Assembly: GCA_022820545.1 (NCBI GenBank)
Contig: JAJEFG010000071.1
Location: forward strand, 1-64,000
Direction: 5' to 3'
Length of the DNA: 64,000 nucleotides
Origin: Acidobacteriota bacterium
GTDB lineage: Bacteria > Acidobacteriota > Vicinamibacteria > Marinacidobacterales > Marinacidobacteraceae
Positions 60,795 through 64,000 of the stretch are shown in pieces. The position numbers and the translations under genes are program-made. Under the pieces are notes generated by a model. It did no database searches, had not been told where the DNA came from, and worked only from the letters and a program-made list of their open reading frames with translations. Every line of letters starts with the position of its first letter. Positions within the stretch are counted from its first letter, which is position 1.

Positions 60795-61361
60795 TCCGAG
60801 CAGGAATCGGCCGGGCCACGAGCGAGTGAGCGCCTTCGCCGCGCGTTGCAGCCCCTTCGCGAGGGACCTGGGATAGGCGGGCGCCGCCGGAGGCGGAACG
60901 GAAGAGGCCGGTCCGGCGGGTCGCCCCGCGGGCGTTGGTGGGTCTTGGTTGGAGATGTTCGGGAGTGCGGGTGTCTTGGGGACGGCAGTTGGCCGGATTG
61001 CTGAATCCGGGGCGCTCCCCGCGAGGTCCGGTCCGGCGTCTCCGAGGTCGCGCGCGCTCGCACTCGAGACCCGAAGGCCCGGCGCCGTTCGCGGGGCGGA
61101 CGATCCGCCGACGCGTGGTACGGCGCCGAGACACCGGGCCTGGCGACGGTTCTGATGCGAGAGATGCGGCCGGCCACTTCCGCCAGGCTAGGCCCCGCCT
61201 GGAAGTGGCCCGGTTATCGCAACGCGTATCGGAAGCGCCGGCGAGCGCCGGTCCGCCGGAAGGGCGGGCCGACACCCCGAGTGCTCAGAGGGAGTCTAGC
61301 AGGGGCTCTCCCCACCCCCGCGTCCTTGTCTGGCGCACCGTACACTCCGGGTCGGCCTCCC
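60795..61361. other. long divergent intergenic region
   Basis: 567 nt between divergent genes. No gene is convincing on either strand. It contains a 9-bp inverted repeat GGCCACTTC/GAAGTGGCC (61172-61180 / 61202-61210) with an inner CAGG/CCTG stem, and TACACT at 61341-61346, 15 nt before the GspC-like gene. The minus-strand frame continuing upstream of the SpoIIE gene remains stop-free to about 61160 with a Pro/Ala-rich reading. Confidence 0.5.
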
Positions 61362-62129
61362 ATGCGCCTCCTGGATCGCCGTCTCGGCGCGGTATTCGTC
61401 CTGGCGGCCGGTGTGGCAGGGAGTGCGCCGGCCCCCGGCCAGCAGGCCGGGAACCCGGAACGCCCCGCCATCCGGCTTTACGGAGTCGTGCAGCAGCGGG
61501 ACGGAGGCGTCGCGCTCCTGCGGTTTGCCGAGGGAAGACCGCTGGCGCTCCGGGTCGGCGAGACCCATCGGGGATTCACGGTTGTGCGGGTACTCCCCGA
61601 CGCCGTGGAACTGGACGCGCCCGACGGGCGGGTGCTCGAAGTGGGTCTTCCGGACATCGCGGTTCCGGCCGAGAGCGGGGAGCCTCCCGCGGCCGCGGAG
61701 ATCCCGGTCGAGACTCGGGCTCCTGCCGAGATTCCGGCAGCTCCCGAAGCGGGAGCGCCGGAGCACCCGGGGGTCGATGCCCGGACCGCTCCGTCTCCGC
61801 GGGACACGGAAGAGCGAACCTTCTCCCGGGATGACGTGCGGCTGCGGCTTCAGTCGGAACTCCCGCGAATCCTGTCGAGCGCCGTCGTCGCCCCGCGGGT
61901 GCTCGGGAACGAGGTCGTCGGGCTGGAACTCGTCGCCTTTCCGACGGACACCGTGCTCGGGGAAACCGGGCTGGTCCCCGGGGACGTGCTCCTGGCGGTC
62001 AACGGCAGGGAGGTACGGGGGGCCGAATCGCTGGCCGTGCTCGTGCAGCGGTTTCAGACCGCCAGCCAGGTCGAACTCACCGTCGATCGCGACGGAGAGG
62101 TCTTTCCCCTCCGGTACCGGATCGAATAG
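61362..62129 (+). CDS. GspC-like PDZ protein (type II secretion or related)
   Basis: 255 residues. N-terminal hydrophobic segment (about 8-25), a small beta domain (about 37-100, IRLYGVVQQRDGGVALL...GETHRGFTVVRVL) resembling the GspC homology region, a Pro/Ala/Glu-rich linker, and a PDZ domain (about 175-255, VVGLELVAFPTDTVLG...GLVPGDVLLAVNGREV). This is the GspC layout, the periplasmic link between inner-membrane and secretin parts of type II secretion. No other gsp gene is adjacent, so the assignment is tentative. Confidence 0.7.
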   Translation: MRLLDRRLGAVFVLAAGVAGSAPAPGQQAGNPERPAIRLYGVVQQRDGGVALLRFAEGRPLALRVGETHRGFTVVRVLPDAVELDAPDGRVLEVGLPDIAVPAESGEPPAAAEIPVETRAPAEIPAAPEAGAPEHPGVDARTAPSPRDTEERTFSRDDVRLRLQSELPRILSSAVVAPRVLGNEVVGLELVAFPTDTVLGETGLVPGDVLLAVNGREVRGAESLAVLVQRFQTASQVELTVDRDGEVFPLRYRIE

Positions 62130-62168
62130 CCGAACCTCCCCCGAGCGTCCCGCGGAAATCGCGGGCTG

Positions 62169-62582
62169 CTAGCGACGAGTGGGGGCGCCGGGGCCGGGCG
62201 GCTGCAGCAACACGACGACCTCACCCGGCTCGACCAGGTGGTGGTAGGTCTTCGCGTGGACTTCGAAAGCGGCGGGATCCTGCCGCAGTGCCGTGATGGA
62301 GTCCTCGAGCGCGGCGGCCTCCTGGCCGAGCCGCTCGACTTCGGCCGCCAATTCGGCCCGTCGCCGTCCCTGCTCGTCCAGCGCTTCGAGACCGCTCACC
62401 CCGACGGCGGCGGCGGCGACCGCGATCAGCACGATCACCACGACCGGCGCCGCGCGCTCGGTGAGTGCGGCCAGGACGCGCCCCCACTCGGCGCCCCTGC
62501 GAAGGGCTCGTCCCCCGAGGCCACCGAGCTTCTGGCGCAGGCTCCCCAGGAGGGAAGCGACCGCCTCAAGCGAGAACTTCAT
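62169..62582 (-). CDS. FtsB/DivIC-like septum formation protein
   Basis: 137 residues. A basic cytoplasmic N-terminus, one transmembrane helix (about 45-66), a coiled coil (about 70-105, RRRAELAAEVERLGQEAAALE) and the short C-terminal segment AKTYHHLVEPGEVVVLL typical of the DivIC/FtsB family. It would act in the divisome with FtsL and FtsQ. The N-terminus is longer than in E. coli FtsB (103 residues). Same strand as valS, 78 nt downstream. Confidence 0.8.
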   Translation of the reverse strand: MKFSLEAVASLLGSLRQKLGGLGGRALRRGAEWGRVLAALTERAAPVVVIVLIAVAAAAVGVSGLEALDEQGRRRAELAAEVERLGQEAAALEDSITALRQDPAAFEVHAKTYHHLVEPGEVVVLLQPPGPGAPTRR

Positions 62583-62660
62583 GGATCCAGCAGGGATTCT
62601 CCACAGGCTGCTGGACCTGAATTGTATGTGGAACTGCGGTTCTGCCGGTGTCCGTCCCGG

Positions 62661-64000
62661 TCAACGCCCGCCGCCGAGCTGCCCGGCAAGCTCCCGGAGC
62701 CGCTCGGTCTGATCTTCCAGCGAGGCCAGCCTTCCGCGCGCCTGGTCCACTACGGCGGGATCCGCGCCAGCGAGAAAACCGGGGTTCGACAACCGTTTTC
62801 GGGTGCTTTCGCGCTCCTTGCCCAGACGCCCGAGTTGTCGCTCGACGCGTTGGCGCAGCGCTTCCAGATCGACGGCTTCCCCCAGGGTCGTGTGCGCCTC
62901 GAAGGCCGGGTCCACGATGGAAACCCTGCCGGCGTCGGTCTCCGGACCGGGCGGGAGCGGAGTGTCACCGGGGGATGCGACCGAGACGGAAGCGAGCCGG
63001 GCCAGCGAGGCGACGGGTTCCCGGCACTCCGCCAGGAGGGCGCCGAACCCGGCAAGACGGCGCGATTCCTCGACCTGGACCCGAAGTCGCAGATCGGGCG
63101 GCAGTCCCGCGTCGGCGCGGAGTTTGCGGACGCCGCTCACCAGCCGCTGCAGAGCCTCGAAGCGCTCTTCGAGCTTCCGGTCGCGCCTTCCCGTCCCGTG
63201 CGGGAATGCCGAGCGGGTCAGGAGATCCGCCGCCGGCCGTCCCCCGTTCCACAGGTCCTTCTCGTCCATGGCCAGCCGGAGCCGGGCGAAGAGGTGTTCC
63301 GTCACGAAGGGGGTCACGGGATGCAGCAGATGCAGGGTGTCGTTCAGGACGCTCCCCAGGGTGGCCGCGGTCCGCCGCGCCGCCTCCGGTCCGGAGCGGA
63401 GCCGCACCTTGGCCAACTCGACGTACCAGTCACAGAAATCATTCCAGACGAACCGGTAGAGGAGGGCGCCCACTGCCGCGAAATCGAAGCGGTCCAGAGC
63501 TCCCGAGACCTCGCTGGCGCAGGCGTTCGCCCGGGAGACGATCCAGCGGTCTTCGGCCTGTGGCTCTCCCATCGGGCCTTCGTCCTCGACGTCGTCCAGC
63601 GCAATGAGCGCGAAGCGGGACGCGTTCCAGAGCTTGGTGAGGAATCGGCGGCCGATTTCGTGGAACTTCGACAGCGAGAGACGCATCTCCTGTCCTTCGG
63701 AGCAGAGCCGGACCAGGGTGAAACGCAGGGCGTCGGCGCCCACTCCCTCGAAACCGTCGGGGAAGTTCCGTTCCACCCGGCGGAGCAGTTCCTTCATGTT
63801 GGTGGGGCGCGCTTCCTCCACCGGCCGCTTGAGTTCCGCCAGGGTCGCCCCGTCGATCACCGCCAGCGGATCGACCCCGTTTCCCTTGCTCTTGCTCATG
63901 ACGGCGCCGCGCTCGTCGAGCACCGTGGGATGGATGTAGACGTCGCGGTAGGGAAGCCGGTCCGTCATCTCGATCCCGGCGAAGTTCATCCGCGCGACCC
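62661..64000 (-). CDS. valS: valine--tRNA ligase, C-terminal part (cut by window edge)
   Basis: The last 446 residues are in the window; the gene continues past 64000. Seen: end of the Rossmann domain (VARMNFAGIEM), the KMSKS loop as VMSKSKGNGVDPL, DALRFTL, the helical anticodon-binding domain (WNDFCDWYVELAK, HPVTPFVTEHLF) and a C-terminal coiled-coil arm (RQRVERQLGRLGKERE...LEDQTERLRELAGQL). Insertions around 45-80 fit ValRS and not IleRS. Confidence 0.94.
   Translation of the reverse strand, partial: VARMNFAGIEMTDRLPYRDVYIHPTVLDERGAVMSKSKGNGVDPLAVIDGATLAELKRPVEEARPTNMKELLRRVERNFPDGFEGVGADALRFTLVRLCSEGQEMRLSLSKFHEIGRRFLTKLWNASRFALIALDDVEDEGPMGEPQAEDRWIVSRANACASEVSGALDRFDFAAVGALLYRFVWNDFCDWYVELAKVRLRSGPEAARRTAATLGSVLNDTLHLLHPVTPFVTEHLFARLRLAMDEKDLWNGGRPAADLLTRSAFPHGTGRRDRKLEERFEALQRLVSGVRKLRADAGLPPDLRLRVQVEESRRLAGFGALLAECREPVASLARLASVSVASPGDTPLPPGPETDAGRVSIVDPAFEAHTTLGEAVDLEALRQRVERQLGRLGKERESTRKRLSNPGFLAGADPAVVDQARGRLASLEDQTERLRELAGQLGGGR

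Overview
The window is about 70% GC, densely coded, and shows no phage, insertion sequence or CRISPR array. It looks chromosomal. Lipoproteins, a GspC-like protein, a predicted outer-membrane barrel, GWxTD and S55-domain proteins, a VPS10/BNR-repeat protein, B12-dependent ribonucleotide reductase and sigma-54 control suggest a Gram-negative bacterium. My inference is Acidobacteriota (Thermoanaerobaculia-like); no rRNA is present to confirm it.

Layout. 0.5-4.4 kb: minus-strand run of GWxTD protein, S41-like protease homologue and mltG, ending in a repeat-rich edge. 4.5-11 kb: transglutaminase/TPR lipoprotein, hflX convergent with rsgA, then a coupled three-gene secreted set including a matrixin protease. 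11-15 kb: two tandem squalene/phytoene synthase paralogues, tRNA-Thr, a K+ channel and initiator tRNA-Met. 15-19.7 kb: pheS-pheT overlapping a stand-alone sigma-54 activator. 20-30 kb: BNR-repeat protein, a HipB/HipA-like pair, a glycosyltransferase, and a coupled S55/beta-propeller pair. 30-39 kb: thiF-like gene, hisZGDCBHA on the plus strand, facing hisF-hisIE on the minus strand. 39-41.6 kb: degenerate Fic protein, small membrane protein, a predicted selenoprotein of the DCC family, and an FAH-family lipoprotein. 41.6-48.7 kb: M20 peptidase, membrane phosphodiesterase, lactate permease, mtaB. 48.9-55.8 kb: nrdJ with a pair of NrdR-like boxes, a FecR-domain protein with a sigma-54 promoter, a UPF0158-like protein, glpX. 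55.8-64 kb: acyl-CoA dehydrogenase, a tandem-domain RNase III, a SpoIIE phosphatase, GspC-like and FtsB-like proteins, and the 3' part of valS.

The most interesting items are these. (1) A DCC-family thiol oxidoreductase reads through an in-frame TGA exactly at the first Cys of its DxxCxxC motif, followed at the right distance by a bacterial SECIS-like hairpin with a GGTC loop. (2) A 539-residue RNase III has two RNase III domains followed by two dsRNA-binding domains, the second RNase III domain being inactive, which is a Drosha/Dicer-like plan. (3) An S41 protease homologue has Ser->Cys and Lys->Arg at exactly the catalytic spacing. Regulatory signals include TANNNT boxes 6-12 nt before many start codons (leaderless transcripts), a sigma-54 promoter, a 32-bp-spaced NrdR operator pair and a perfect palindrome before the Hip pair. 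Intergenic gaps carry a family of paired hairpins whose stems change sequence but keep pairing.
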